The notes under the pieces: model-generated | Told to the model about the DNA's origin: nothing | Seen by the model: the letters and a program-made list of their open reading frames with translations, nothing else | The model's database searches: none | Part shown: positions 17,352 through 28,474 of the stretch, piece by piece | Layout of the letters: each line of letters begins with the position of its first letter | How positions within the stretch are numbered: position 1 is the first letter of the stretch | Program-made: the position numbers and the translations under genes | Origin: Fidelibacterota bacterium | Lineage (GTDB): Bacteria > Pseudomonadota > Alphaproteobacteria > Rhodospirillales > Rhodospirillaceae | DNA: 64,000 bases | Assembly (NCBI GenBank): GCA_947476275.1 | Contig: CANJPQ010000001.1 | Location: forward strand, 186,001 to 250,000 | Reading direction: 5' to 3'

Positions 17352-18105
17352 CCTCTACCGTCGCGCCGATCTCGTCGGCGACCTTGCGCAACGGGGCCAG
17401 GAACTTCTCCAGCGCCTGGGGCCGGGTCACCACCGAGCTGAAATAGCGGATGGTGATCGCGCCGAACACCTCGCGGCGCACGAAGATCGGCACCGCGATC
17501 TGCGTCACCTTCGTCGACTCGTGTTCATAGAACGCATAGCCGACTTTGCGGATCGCCTGCACCAGGCGCAGCAGGTTCGCGCCGTCCTTGCCGACGGTCT
17601 GGCTTTTGGCGCCGACCGCCGCCGCGATCACGCCGATCAGCGTCTCCTGCTGGTCCGGCGAACAATAGGCGAGATAGACGCGGCCGGTGGACATCTCCCA
17701 CAACGGGTGACGATGGCCGGCGGAGAAGCGCCGCTTCGACAGCGGGCTCATGTAGTCGGTCGTGAGGCGCAAGTTCATGTCGATGCCGTCCGGCGTCGCC
17801 ACCGTCACGGGCCACAGGAACTTGCGCGATAGTTCCTCCACCATCGGCGTGATGGCCTGCACCCACGCCTCGGCGTGATAGCCGTCGCTCAAGCTGCTCA
17901 CGCGCGACGAAAGCCAATACGGCCCGCGCGCTTCCGGTTTCACCAGATAGCCCTCGCGCCGCAGGGTCTCGAGGATGCGGTACGTGGTGCCCCGGGCGAG
18001 GCCGACCATGGCGGCGATTTCGTTGATACCGGCGCCGTTGCGGCGGTTCACGCATTCGAGAACGGCGAGGCCTCGCTTGAGCGATTGGATGGAAGATGTC
18101 TGCAT
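17293..18105 (-). CDS. IclR-family transcriptional regulator 2
   Basis: About 270 residues; the start is taken as MQTSSIQSLKRG at 18105, with in-frame alternatives at 18114 and 18138. The winged helix (GINEIAAMVGLARGTTYRILETL) fits IclR proteins of the MhpR/PcaR type, and an effector-binding domain follows (FSAGHRHPLWEMSTGRVYLAY, and EVFGAITIRYFSS). It lies between the two MFS carriers and the molybdopterin oxidoreductase/TonB pair and may control either. The dyad GCCCA-N5-TGGGC at 18133-18147 is a candidate operator. Confidence 0.88.
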   Translation of the reverse strand: MQTSSIQSLKRGLAVLECVNRRNGAGINEIAAMVGLARGTTYRILETLRREGYLVKPEARGPYWLSSRVSSLSDGYHAEAWVQAITPMVEELSRKFLWPVTVATPDGIDMNLRLTTDYMSPLSKRRFSAGHRHPLWEMSTGRVYLAYCSPDQQETLIGVIAAAVGAKSQTVGKDGANLLRLVQAIRKVGYAFYEHESTKVTQIAVPIFVRREVFGAITIRYFSSVVTRPQALEKFLAPLRKVADEIGATVEATARPRSGPSAISDTARGS

Positions 18106-18132
18106 GGGGCGCATTTTAGGATCGGACGATAA

Positions 18133-18147
18133 GCCCACAAAATGGGC
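18133..18147. promoter_or_regulatory. Candidate IclR operator dyad
   Basis: GCCCA (18133-18137) and TGGGC (18143-18147) form a perfect 5-bp dyad with a 5-bp spacer, in the divergent gap between IclR gene 2 and the oxidoreductase. IclR proteins bind short pseudo-palindromes of this size. Short dyads are common in GC-rich DNA, so support is weak. Confidence 0.3.
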
Positions 18148-18234
18148 GTGGCTGTGAGCCCATCTGGCGGGCCTTTTGTGTGCAAGGTCTCCCGCCCGCT
18201 GTATGATGGCGGCTCGTTCCCCAGGAGCACGCCC

Positions 18235-20400
18235 ATGACCGCCCTTTCGCTCAGCCGCCGTTCCTTTGTCGCCACCCTCTCCGCTGGTGGGGGCTTAGCG
18301 ATCGGGTTCGCCGATGGCGCTCAAGCCGCTGTGACCGGCGTGGCGCTCGCCAGTGCGGAGAAGAGCCCGCCCGGCGAGATCAATGCCTGGGTCGTGGTCG
18401 ACCCGGACGACACGGTGACGATCCGCCTGCCCCACGCGGAGATCGGGCAGGGGGCCGCCACGTCGCTGCCGATGATCGTCGCGGAGGAACTGGGCTGCGA
18501 CTGGAACAAGGTGAAGGTCGAGTACGCGTCGGGCACCCGCAACCAACGTGAGAACGGCATCTACGGCAATATGGCCACCGTCGGCAGCCGCGGCACCCGC
18601 GGTTCGCTCCCCTCCCTGCAGAAGGCTGGCGCGAATGCACGGGCGCGGCTGGTGGTGGCGGCGGCGAAGCGATGGAACGTGGTCGTGGCCGAATGCGATG
18701 TGGCCGACAGCAAAGTCAAGCATGGCGCTACCGGCCGCACGCTCACCTTCGGCGCGCTTGCCGCCGATGCGGTGAAGGTGAAACTCACCGAGGAGCCGCG
18801 TGTGAAGGCGCCGGCGGAATTCAAGGTCATCGGCCAGCCGTATGCCCGCCTCGACACGCCGTTGAAGGTCGACGGCTCCGCGCTGTTCGCAATCGACGCC
18901 AAAGTCCCGGGCATGGTGGTGGCGACGGTCGCTATGTGCCCCGTGCCCGGCGGCAAGCTCAAGAGCGTCGACGCGAACGCGGTCTTGGGGCGCAAGGGCG
19001 TGATCGCCGTGGTGCCCATGGCTGACGCCGTGGTCGTCGCCGCGGAGGGCTACTGGCTCGCCAAGCAGGCGCTCGATGCGCTGCCGATCGAATGGGATTT
19101 CGGCGCCGACGTGGGCACCGACACAGCTCAGTTCAAGAAGCTCTACCGCGACACCCTAAAGGGCGACGGCGTGACGGCCGAGGAGAAGGGCAAGGTGACG
19201 GAGGCCTTCGCGGCATCGAAGAAGACGCTCGAAGCGGTCTACGAGGTGCCGTTTCTTTCCCACGCAGCGATGGAGCCGTTGAACGCGACGGTGCATCTGC
19301 AAGACGACCGCCTGGATTGTTGGGTGGGCACGCAAAATCCCATGACGGCGCTGGGTCTTGCGGCCGTCGCCTCGGGCCTGCCGCAGGACAAGATCTTCAT
19401 CCACAACCACTTCGTCGGCGGCGGGTTCGGCCGCAAGAGCATGAACGATGAACTCGCGCACGCGATCGCGGTTGCGAAAGTCGTGAAGCGTCCGGTGAAG
19501 CTGATCTGGTCGCGCGAGCAGGACATCCAGCACGACCGCTTTCGCCCGCAGGCAGCAATCTCGTTCAAGGCCGCCCTTGGAGCGGATGGGATGCCGGTCG
19601 GCCTGGAGATCAAGACTGCCGTTGGCTCGCTTTTGCGTTCGCTCGGCCGGGACAAAGTTGAGAAAGGCGTTGAGCCTATGGCGGTGGAGGGGTTGGTCGA
19701 CAATCCCTACGGCATTGCGCACCAGCGCGTCGGCTGCGTCCTGAAGAACACCCATATCCCGGTCTCCTTTTGGCGCTCCGTCGGCGCGTCGCAGAATGCG
19801 TTTGCGATCGAGAGCTTCATCGACGAGCTCGCCACCGCCGCGGGCAAGGACCCCGCCCAGTTCCGCCGCAGCCTGATCACCCGGCCCGATTTTCTTGGCG
19901 TGCTCGATATGCTGATCGAGAAGAGCGATTGGGCAAAACCGCTGCCGAAGGGGAAGGGCCGCGGCATTGCAATCCACGAATGTTACGGCTCGATCGTCGG
20001 GCAGACGGCCGAAGTGTCGGTGAGCGATCTCGGCGAGGTGAAGGTCGAGCGGATTGTCGCGGTCGTTGATTGCGGCCACGTCGTTAACCCCAAGATTGTG
20101 GAATCCCAAATCCAGGGTGGGGCAATCTGGGGTCTCTCGGCGGCCCTCTTCAGCGAGATCACAGTGAAGGACGGCCGTGTCGCGCAGGGCAATTTCAACG
20201 ACTTCCGCATCGCCGGCCTCTCGGAAACCCCGGAGATCGAGGTGCATTTCGCCCTGTCCGGCGGCGAGAAGTGGGGCGGCATCGGCGAGCCGGGCTCCGC
20301 GCCCACGGCGCCGGCGATCTGCAACGCGATCTTCGCCGCCACCGGCAAACGCATCAGGAGCTTGCCCGTCCGCAAGCTGGCCGCCCTGCGCCAAGCCTAG
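18235..20400 (+). CDS. Tat-exported xanthine dehydrogenase-family molybdopterin-binding subunit (IorB-like)
   Basis: 721 residues; ATG 18235 follows AGGAG at 7 nt. The twin-arginine motif SRRSFVATL (7-15) and an Ala-rich cleavage region indicate folded export to the periplasm. The body matches the large subunit of isoquinoline-1-oxidoreductase or aldehyde-dehydrogenase type: LPHAEIGQGAATSLPMIVAEELG, NHFVGGGFGRK, SFWRSVGASQNAFAIESFIDELA, and GGIGEPGSAPTAPAI with the putative catalytic Glu. These enzymes hydroxylate N-heterocycles or oxidise aldehydes. The usual small 2Fe-2S partner subunit is not adjacent or elsewhere in the window, so this subunit would need a partner encoded elsewhere. Confidence 0.9.
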   Translation: MTALSLSRRSFVATLSAGGGLAIGFADGAQAAVTGVALASAEKSPPGEINAWVVVDPDDTVTIRLPHAEIGQGAATSLPMIVAEELGCDWNKVKVEYASGTRNQRENGIYGNMATVGSRGTRGSLPSLQKAGANARARLVVAAAKRWNVVVAECDVADSKVKHGATGRTLTFGALAADAVKVKLTEEPRVKAPAEFKVIGQPYARLDTPLKVDGSALFAIDAKVPGMVVATVAMCPVPGGKLKSVDANAVLGRKGVIAVVPMADAVVVAAEGYWLAKQALDALPIEWDFGADVGTDTAQFKKLYRDTLKGDGVTAEEKGKVTEAFAASKKTLEAVYEVPFLSHAAMEPLNATVHLQDDRLDCWVGTQNPMTALGLAAVASGLPQDKIFIHNHFVGGGFGRKSMNDELAHAIAVAKVVKRPVKLIWSREQDIQHDRFRPQAAISFKAALGADGMPVGLEIKTAVGSLLRSLGRDKVEKGVEPMAVEGLVDNPYGIAHQRVGCVLKNTHIPVSFWRSVGASQNAFAIESFIDELATAAGKDPAQFRRSLITRPDFLGVLDMLIEKSDWAKPLPKGKGRGIAIHECYGSIVGQTAEVSVSDLGEVKVERIVAVVDCGHVVNPKIVESQIQGGAIWGLSAALFSEITVKDGRVAQGNFNDFRIAGLSETPEIEVHFALSGGEKWGGIGEPGSAPTAPAICNAIFAATGKRIRSLPVRKLAALRQA

Positions 20401-20568
20401 TCGGCGGGACCTAAGTCAGCAAAAGGTATGACTTTGCGGCCACACTCGGCCGCCAGTGTGCGCCGGATGAACCGCCTCGATTGCGTATGCGGTTCGCCCT
20501 CACGTAGGCTTCACCCGTTGGCACCGCAGGGTCGTTGGGGACTGCGGATAGCCCGTGGGGGATTAATT

Positions 20569-23175
20569 ATGAAAAAGCTGCCGCTGCTCGCGCTTGTGCT
20601 GTCGACGTCGTTCATCGCGATCGACGCCGCCCAGGCGCAGATCGAAGAGATCGTCGTCACAACCCGTAAGCGCGAAGAAAATCTTCAAAGCGTCCCGATC
20701 GTCGTGACGGCGTTCACGGCCGCCGCCATCGAGCGCAAGGGCATTACCGATCTCTCCGACGTCGCCAAGTACACCTCTGGTCTGTTCCTCGACGAAGGTT
20801 TCTCCAAGCAGGATACGCGCATCGTTCTGCGCGGCCTGTCGCCCACCCGCGGTCGTCAGAACGTCGCCATCCTGCAGGATGAAGTCGACATCTCCTCGCT
20901 CGCGCAGACCACCGGTGGCGGCAGCTTCGTCATCAATCCGCGCCTGCTCGACGTCGAGCGCATCGAAGTCGTGAAGGGCCCGCACGCCGCGCTCTACGGC
21001 CGTTCGGCCTTCGCCGGCGCGGTGAACTACATCACCAAGAAGCCGGGCGACAAATTCGAGGCCAATGTCCAAGCCGACTTCGGCACCTACGGCAAGATGG
21101 AAGGCCGCGGCAGCGTGGCCGGCCCGGTGGTGGACGGCAAACTCTCCATCGGCGTGAACGCCGAGGCGTGGGATTTCGGCGGCTTCTATCGTAGCGCGGT
21201 CAGCGGCAAGCGGATCGGCGGCGGTGACGGCGCCGGCCTCGCCGGCACGGCCGTGTTCACGCCGAACGACAAGTTCAAGGCAACGATGCGCTCGGAGTAC
21301 TCGAAGGACAACTTCGCGCCGGAAGCCCGCACCATGCTCAATCCGGGCCTGGTGCCGCTGCCGGCGGTCTCCCTGCAGCCGGCCAACGGATTGCCCGCAG
21401 CGGTCGGCGCAGCGGTCGCTGCCAACCCGGCCAACGCGTTCTTCCCGCAGAACGTCGGCAGCCTCGGTCACGCCTCGACGTTCCCCGCGCCGGCTCCGAG
21501 CCTGAATCCGCGTACCGGTCAGGACTATCTGGGTGTCAACCGCACCCTGTTCCGCAACACCTTGCGCATGGAACTGGAGACGAACCTCGCGACCTTCACC
21601 ACGATTTCGCACTACGGCGACAATCGTGAGTTCCAGTTCAACGACGCGCTGGGGGTGGGCAATATCGCCGACAACAGCGGCGGTCAGGAAACCTACCTCA
21701 AGACGACCATCAAGCTTTCGAGCCAGGAAGTCCGCGCCCAGTCGAATGGCGACTCCCGCCTCAAGTGGAATATCGGAGGGCTGTGGTGGTACGAGCAGCT
21801 TGAGCAGTTCGAGCGCAACCTGCGCTGCGCTGGCCCGACCGGCGGCTGCGCCGCCATCTTCGCGTCCACCGGCGACAACCTGTTCTTCAACCCGAACACC
21901 GTCATCAAGCGCAATACGCGCCATCTGTCGGGCTTCGGTTCCGCGTCTTATGAGGTGTTCACCAACCTCACGTTCGAAGCCGAAGTGCGCTACACCTCGG
22001 AAAAGGAACGCACCAGCGGCTTCCCGGCGTTTGCCGGCAACTTGGGCTGCCCGACCGTGACCGTGACCGGCCGTACGCAAGCCGCAAACGGCACCGTCAG
22101 CTGCGTCACCCCGGGTCCGCTGGTCGGTGCCGCGGCGCTGGTGAATGTGAACTCGCAGTACAACTACGTGATCGTGCCCTCCAGCTTCTGGGCTCCGCGC
22201 TTCACGGTTGACTACAAGTTCACGCCGGAAGCCCTGGTCTACGCCTCCGCTGCGCTCGGCAAAAAGCCTGGCGGCAACTCCAGCCTGAGCGGCGTGATCG
22301 CGGCCCCCAACGCAGCGGGTCAGCGCTTCACGCTCGATGCCCCTGCCAGCGGACCCGCCGGCACGGTTGTCAACGCCAACCGCTACGACCCTGAGTCCAT
22401 GTGGGTCTATGAAATCGGCGCTAAGACCAGCTGGCTCAACAACCGCCTGCAGATCAACGGCGCGATCTATTACCAAGACTACAGCGCCAAGCAGGTGTCG
22501 CTGACGGTGGTTGATCCGCTCACCCAGCAGCTCGCGCTGAAGACCGTGAATGCGGCCAAGGCGTCGGTGAAGGGCCTCGAGCTCGACATCAACGCCGCGC
22601 TGACGGACAACGTCTCCTTCAACGTCGGCTACACCTATAACGACGGCAAGTACGACCAGTTCATCGACTTGCAGAGCGGTGTGTCGGCGATCTCGCGCGC
22701 TGCCATCGGCAACCCGAACTCTTGTACGGTCGTGGCCGTCGGAACCCCGGCGCAGAACCGCTGCCAGATCAGCTACAAGGGCAACCAGCTCGAAGGTTCG
22801 CCGAAGCACTCGCTCCAGCTCGGCGGCGAAGTGCGCGGCGATATCACCGACAACCTGGGTTGGTTCGTCGATACCGACGTGCGCTACACCTCCAAGCGCT
22901 TCACTTCGTTCGAGAACTACCTGTTCATGGAGCCGTACTGGATCGTCGACATGCGTGCCGGCTTCAAGACCGGTAAGTTCACAGTCACGGCCTACGTCAA
23001 CAACCTGTTCGACGACGACACGATGAAGGCGAGCGCGGTGTCGGTGCAGAACTGGAACCTTGCGTACCTGACCAACAGCGGCCGCACGCCGATCGCGACC
23101 CAGGCGCCGAGCGCGGCGCTCGCGCTGCTGCCCGACAAGCGTCAGTTCGGCATCCGCGGAAGTTACAACTTCTAA
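20569..23175 (+). CDS. TonB-dependent outer-membrane receptor
   Basis: 868 residues from ATG 20569 (MKKLPLLALV). A signal peptide ends near AQAQ, directly before the TonB box IEEIVVTTRKREE. The plug domain (VPIVVTAFTAAAIERKG to GPHAALYGRSAFAGAVNYITKKPG) is followed by a 22-strand-type barrel that ends in the aromatic FGIRGSYNF. This style of receptor is common in oligotrophic Alphaproteobacteria for uptake of organic compounds as well as iron chelates. No siderophore genes are near; the exported oxidoreductase upstream suggests an organic substrate. A strong terminator follows. Confidence 0.92.
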   Translation: MKKLPLLALVLSTSFIAIDAAQAQIEEIVVTTRKREENLQSVPIVVTAFTAAAIERKGITDLSDVAKYTSGLFLDEGFSKQDTRIVLRGLSPTRGRQNVAILQDEVDISSLAQTTGGGSFVINPRLLDVERIEVVKGPHAALYGRSAFAGAVNYITKKPGDKFEANVQADFGTYGKMEGRGSVAGPVVDGKLSIGVNAEAWDFGGFYRSAVSGKRIGGGDGAGLAGTAVFTPNDKFKATMRSEYSKDNFAPEARTMLNPGLVPLPAVSLQPANGLPAAVGAAVAANPANAFFPQNVGSLGHASTFPAPAPSLNPRTGQDYLGVNRTLFRNTLRMELETNLATFTTISHYGDNREFQFNDALGVGNIADNSGGQETYLKTTIKLSSQEVRAQSNGDSRLKWNIGGLWWYEQLEQFERNLRCAGPTGGCAAIFASTGDNLFFNPNTVIKRNTRHLSGFGSASYEVFTNLTFEAEVRYTSEKERTSGFPAFAGNLGCPTVTVTGRTQAANGTVSCVTPGPLVGAAALVNVNSQYNYVIVPSSFWAPRFTVDYKFTPEALVYASAALGKKPGGNSSLSGVIAAPNAAGQRFTLDAPASGPAGTVVNANRYDPESMWVYEIGAKTSWLNNRLQINGAIYYQDYSAKQVSLTVVDPLTQQLALKTVNAAKASVKGLELDINAALTDNVSFNVGYTYNDGKYDQFIDLQSGVSAISRAAIGNPNSCTVVAVGTPAQNRCQISYKGNQLEGSPKHSLQLGGEVRGDITDNLGWFVDTDVRYTSKRFTSFENYLFMEPYWIVDMRAGFKTGKFTVTAYVNNLFDDDTMKASAVSVQNWNLAYLTNSGRTPIATQAPSAALALLPDKRQFGIRGSYNF

Positions 23176-23196
23176 CGCTGCCTTATTCGGCTGCGG

Positions 23197-23229
23197 AAAA
23201 CGGCGGGTTCGCAAGAGCCCGCCGTTTTT
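23197..23229 (+). terminator. Rho-independent terminator after the TonB receptor
   Basis: AACGGCGGG (23199-23207) pairs perfectly with CCCGCCGTT (23218-23226) around a 10-nt loop. The pairing arm runs into TTTTTC at 23225-23230. It is placed 22 bp after the receptor stop and closes the oxidoreductase/receptor unit. Confidence 0.85.
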
Positions 23230-23350
23230 CTATGCCCGAATACGGCGAAATTCGGGCGCAAATATCACACCATCGCCACGCCGATCGCGTGACCATAGAG
23301 CTCGCCTGACGTTATGGGCGAGACAGGTTCACAGCACCGGAGATGCTCCT

Positions 23351-23935
23351 ATGAAGAATTCAGTCCTCACCAAGATTCTCGGCGCTGCGGTTCTCGGCGC
23401 GGCGCTGATGGCGTCCACTGCTGCCAGCGCCGCCGTGGCGTATCTCACCGGCCCGACGTCCTTGCGCGCCGGCCCTGGCGGCGACTTTCCGCGCCTCGAT
23501 CGCTTGCCGCCGAATGCGCGCGTCGAGCTTTTGGGCTGTGTCGACCGCTTTGACTGGTGCGATGTCCGTTTCGGCCGCATGCGCGGCTGGGTGGACGGCG
23601 GCAACCTGTTTGTGCCCTGGCAGGGCCGCCGCGTGCGCGTGATGGAATACGGGCCGCGTCTGTCGCTGCCCGTGATCTCGTTCCGCTTCGACAATTACTG
23701 GGATGAGCACTATCGCGGTCGCCCGTTCTATCGTGAGCGCGAGCGCTTCCGTGCCTTCGCGGATCGCGACCATGACGGCATCCCGAATCGCTTCGACCGC
23801 ACTCCGAACGGTGGTCCCCCGGGGCGCCGCGACGAGGACCACGACGGCATTCCCAACCGGGTCGACCGGGACCGAGACGGCGATGGAGTTCCGAACCGCT
23901 TTGACAGCCGCCCCGACAATCGCCGCCGCGACTAA
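23351..23935 (+). CDS. Secreted SH3b-domain protein with calcium-binding Asp-rich repeats
   Basis: 194 residues. The signal peptide (residues 1-28) ends AASA. An SH3b-like domain follows (YLTGPTSLRAGPGGDFP, then GCVDRFDWCDVRFGRMRGWVDG). The C-terminal 60 residues carry three thrombospondin-type-3-like repeats: DRDHDGIPNRFDR, DEDHDGIPNRVDR and DRDGDGVPNRFDS. Each has the DxDxDG pattern that binds calcium. Probably periplasmic or cell-envelope, binding peptidoglycan or protein; no enzyme motif is seen. It is a single gene between two terminators. Confidence 0.8.
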   Translation: MKNSVLTKILGAAVLGAALMASTAASAAVAYLTGPTSLRAGPGGDFPRLDRLPPNARVELLGCVDRFDWCDVRFGRMRGWVDGGNLFVPWQGRRVRVMEYGPRLSLPVISFRFDNYWDEHYRGRPFYRERERFRAFADRDHDGIPNRFDRTPNGGPPGRRDEDHDGIPNRVDRDRDGDGVPNRFDSRPDNRRRD

Positions 23936-23968
23936 TTCCAGCTCTTAAACCGGCCCCCAAACATCGGA

Positions 23969-24003
23969 AGAAGCCCGGCATGTCCCCACGTCGGGCTTTT
24001 TCT
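23969..24003 (+). terminator. Rho-independent terminator
   Basis: AAGCCCG (23971-23977) and CGGGCTT (23992-23998) form a 7-bp stem with a 14-nt loop that can pair further, followed by TTTTTC. It ends the SH3b-protein transcript about 35 bp after its stop. Confidence 0.75.
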
Positions 24004-24053
24004 TGCCCGCAAACCGCCGGAAGCAGCGGTTGAATAAATATTTTGGACCGCAC

Positions 24054-24079
24054 GGACCCGTAAGGCCTGTAGCGGCGTT
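24054..24079 (+). promoter_or_regulatory. Degenerate EcfG-type promoter candidate upstream of phyR1
   Basis: GGACC (24054-24058), 17 bp, then CGTT (24076-24079). One base in the -35 element differs from the EcfG consensus GGAAC. It lies 130 bp upstream of the phyR1 start. Support is weaker than for the three exact matches elsewhere. Confidence 0.35.
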
Positions 24080-24210
24080 TAACCACCACAGCCGTTGCGA
24101 TCTATGCACGCCTTTGGTTTGCCATCGTGGGGACAGCCTTCCGCGGTCGCAGTTTGGGGCGGGCTGCACGTTCCGCAGATTGGACGGTCCACAGATTGAA
24201 AGGCGCCCAC

Positions 24211-25011
24211 ATGCCCTCGGCCCATCCCGTTGCCCAGCACCTGCCGTTTCTGCGCCGCTACGCCCGCGCGTTGACCGGCTCGCAGGTCAGCGGCGACGCC
24301 GCCGTGCGCGCCACCCTCGAAGCTGTCATCCAGGGTCCGGACCTCGTCAGCCGCCGCGGCCATGAACGCACGGATCTCTATCGCGTGTTCCATGTGATCT
24401 GGTCCGCGAGCGAAACCCGCATGAAGGGCCGCGTCTCGCTCCATGCCACGCGCGCGTCGTTGAGCCGTCGCCTGGCCAATCTCGGTGTCGTGCCGCGCGA
24501 GGCGCTTCTGCTGACGATGATGGAAGGCTTCTCGCCGGAAGATGCCGCGCACATCCTCGGCTGCGCCGTGCAGGATGTCGTTGAACTCGTCGAAGCCGCC
24601 CTGACGGAACTGAGTGCGCCGGTGCCGGCGTCGATCCTGATCATCGAGGACGAACCGGTGATCTCTCTCGATCTCGCCCAGCTGATCGGCGAGATGGGAC
24701 ATACGGTGCTGGCGGTTGCCCGCACCCACAAGGAAGCTGTCGCGGCGGTGAAGGAATCGCGCCCGGCTCTCATCCTGGCCGACGTCCATCTCGCAGACGA
24801 CAGTTCCGGCATCGAAGCGGTGGCCGAAATTCTGGAGATGTTCGACGTGCCGACGGTGTTCATCACCGCCTTTCCGGAACGCCTGCTGACCGGCGACGGC
24901 CATGAGCCCGCCTATCTTATCACCAAGCCGTTCGTGCCGCAGAACGTGAAGACCGTGATCGCTCACGCCCTGTCGACGTCTGAATTCGGCGCCGACGAAG
25001 TCGCGGCCTAG
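24211..25011 (+). CDS. phyR: PhyR-type general stress response regulator, copy 1
   Basis: 266 residues from ATG 24211. The N-terminal region (about 1-135) is the EcfG-sigma-like domain; LPFLRRYARALTGSQ and LPREALL-like helices resemble regions 2 and 4. A receiver domain (about 141-255) follows, with acidic EDEP at 146-149, phospho-acceptor Asp191 in LADVHLADDSSG, Thr219 and Lys239. In Alphaproteobacteria phosphorylated PhyR binds NepR and frees the sigma factor EcfG. No sigma factor gene is adjacent. The 3' end overlaps the convergent MFS gene by 4 bp. A close paralogue is at 29676. Confidence 0.92.
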   Translation: MPSAHPVAQHLPFLRRYARALTGSQVSGDAAVRATLEAVIQGPDLVSRRGHERTDLYRVFHVIWSASETRMKGRVSLHATRASLSRRLANLGVVPREALLLTMMEGFSPEDAAHILGCAVQDVVELVEAALTELSAPVPASILIIEDEPVISLDLAQLIGEMGHTVLAVARTHKEAVAAVKESRPALILADVHLADDSSGIEAVAEILEMFDVPTVFITAFPERLLTGDGHEPAYLITKPFVPQNVKTVIAHALSTSEFGADEVAA

Positions 25012-26501
25012 TTCGGCGCTGCTTCCGGTTTTGGGGGAGGGCGGCGCGGTCCGTCGGTCGGCTTCATCCCCGGCGGCAGCATGCGGCCGGCAAGGAACGC
25101 GGCTATCGCGATCACGATTCCCGCCGTGAACGCGAGGATTAGGGCATCAGCCACCGCGCCGCTGATGCGCGCGAGCGCTTCTGGCGCCAGGGCCTCTCGG
25201 AGAGCCGGGTCCACCAGGCTCAACACCGGATCTGCCATGTCCGGCAGGCTGCGCATCAAGCTCCAGTTCATCGTCGCGCCCAGGATCGCCGTGCCCAACG
25301 CGGCGCCGAACATGCGGTTGAAGGCGTTCGAGGCAGTGGCCACGCCCCGCACGTTCCAAGGGGCTGCGTCCTGCAGCGCCACCATGAACGGCGAATTCAC
25401 CAAGCCAAGGCCGGCGCCCACCAGGAACGCCGCGACGGAGCACCATGGCACGCCCTTTGCCGGGTCGATCAACGCCAACATCGCGCTGCCGCCTATCAGG
25501 AAGAAGCCGCCCACCGTCGCCGTCAGTCTGTAGGACGTGCGGATCATCAGGCGACCGGCGATCGCGGATGCGACCGGCCAACCGATCGACATGAACGCCA
25601 ATGACGTGCCCGCCGCATAGGCATCCCGTCCGAGCACGCCTTGGATATACGTCGGCAGGAAGACGCTGACCCCCATCGACGATGCGCCGATGCCGAGGCT
25701 GCCCAGGTTACAGGTGCGGATGACCTTGTTGCTCCACAGTGCAATCGGCAACAGGGGCTCCGGTGTGCGCCGTTCGTGCCACACCAGCACCGCCCCAGAG
25801 ATCACGGTCACCGCCACGATCGGCGCCAGAAGATCGCCGAGGTGCGCCGCCTGCATGAGGCACAACAACAATCCGCCGGTGGAAATCACCAGCAGGACCG
25901 CGCCGACGACGTCGAGGCGGTGCTCCATGCGGTGATGAGTTTCCTTGAACAGCACCGCGATCAGCGCCATCACCGCCACCGCGATTGGAATGTTGAACCA
26001 GAAGATCACCGGCCACGGGAAGCGGTGGATCATGAACGCGCCCAGAATCGGCCCCAGGATCGCGGAGATGCCCCACACGCTGGAGAGATAGGGCTGGATG
26101 CGCGCGCGTTCGATCGGCGTGAAGGTATCGCCGATGATGGTCTGCGCCACCGGCACGATGCCGCCGGCGCCGATCCCTTGCACTGCGCGGCCGAGAATCA
26201 ACACTAGCATAGTGTCTGCCGCGCCGCAGATCGCGGAGCCGACGATGAACGCGGTCGCGCCGGAAAAGAACATCGGCTTGCGGCCGTATAGGTCCGCCAG
26301 GCGCCCGTAGATCGGGATGATCGTCGCCTGCGTCAGCAGGTAGGCAGCAAACGTCCAGCCGAACAGGGCGTATCCGCCGAGCGCGCCGGCGACCGTGGGC
26401 ATTGCGGTGGCGACGATCGTGCTCTCCACCGCCGTCATGAACATGCAGGCCATGCAAGCGATGAGCACCAGTGTCTGCGCGCGTTTTTGTGATTTATCCA
26501 T
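25008..26501 (-). CDS. MFS drug:H+ antiporter, DHA2 (14-helix) type
   Basis: 497 residues with about 14 hydrophobic segments. VESTIVATAMPTVAGAL is the helix-1 signature and YGRLADLYGRKPMF is motif A. RAVQGIGAGGIVPVAQTIIGD matches the EmrB/QacA-like DHA2 group that exports hydrophobic drugs or other toxic compounds. It ends in a Pro-rich cytoplasmic tail. No membrane-fusion (EmrA-like) partner is adjacent, so it probably works alone. It lies 51 bp downstream of the ABC-F gene on the same strand. Confidence 0.88.
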   Translation of the reverse strand: MDKSQKRAQTLVLIACMACMFMTAVESTIVATAMPTVAGALGGYALFGWTFAAYLLTQATIIPIYGRLADLYGRKPMFFSGATAFIVGSAICGAADTMLVLILGRAVQGIGAGGIVPVAQTIIGDTFTPIERARIQPYLSSVWGISAILGPILGAFMIHRFPWPVIFWFNIPIAVAVMALIAVLFKETHHRMEHRLDVVGAVLLVISTGGLLLCLMQAAHLGDLLAPIVAVTVISGAVLVWHERRTPEPLLPIALWSNKVIRTCNLGSLGIGASSMGVSVFLPTYIQGVLGRDAYAAGTSLAFMSIGWPVASAIAGRLMIRTSYRLTATVGGFFLIGGSAMLALIDPAKGVPWCSVAAFLVGAGLGLVNSPFMVALQDAAPWNVRGVATASNAFNRMFGAALGTAILGATMNWSLMRSLPDMADPVLSLVDPALREALAPEALARISGAVADALILAFTAGIVIAIAAFLAGRMLPPGMKPTDGPRRPPPKPEAAPN

Positions 26502-26552
26502 TATGTCGGGTCAAAGCATGGCGACCGCGCTAAGTCCAGGCGGATCGCGTGA

Positions 26553-28412
<1,860 letters not shown>

Positions 28413-28474
28413 GGGGCGGAGGACTTAGCACGCAGGTACGCCCCGGCAAACCTTAGGCACGCAACGAGGGGGCG

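Noticed and set aside
20563-23214. 883-codon minus-strand open frame
   Set aside because: Exact antisense of the TonB receptor; composition is typical of a GC-rich shadow frame.
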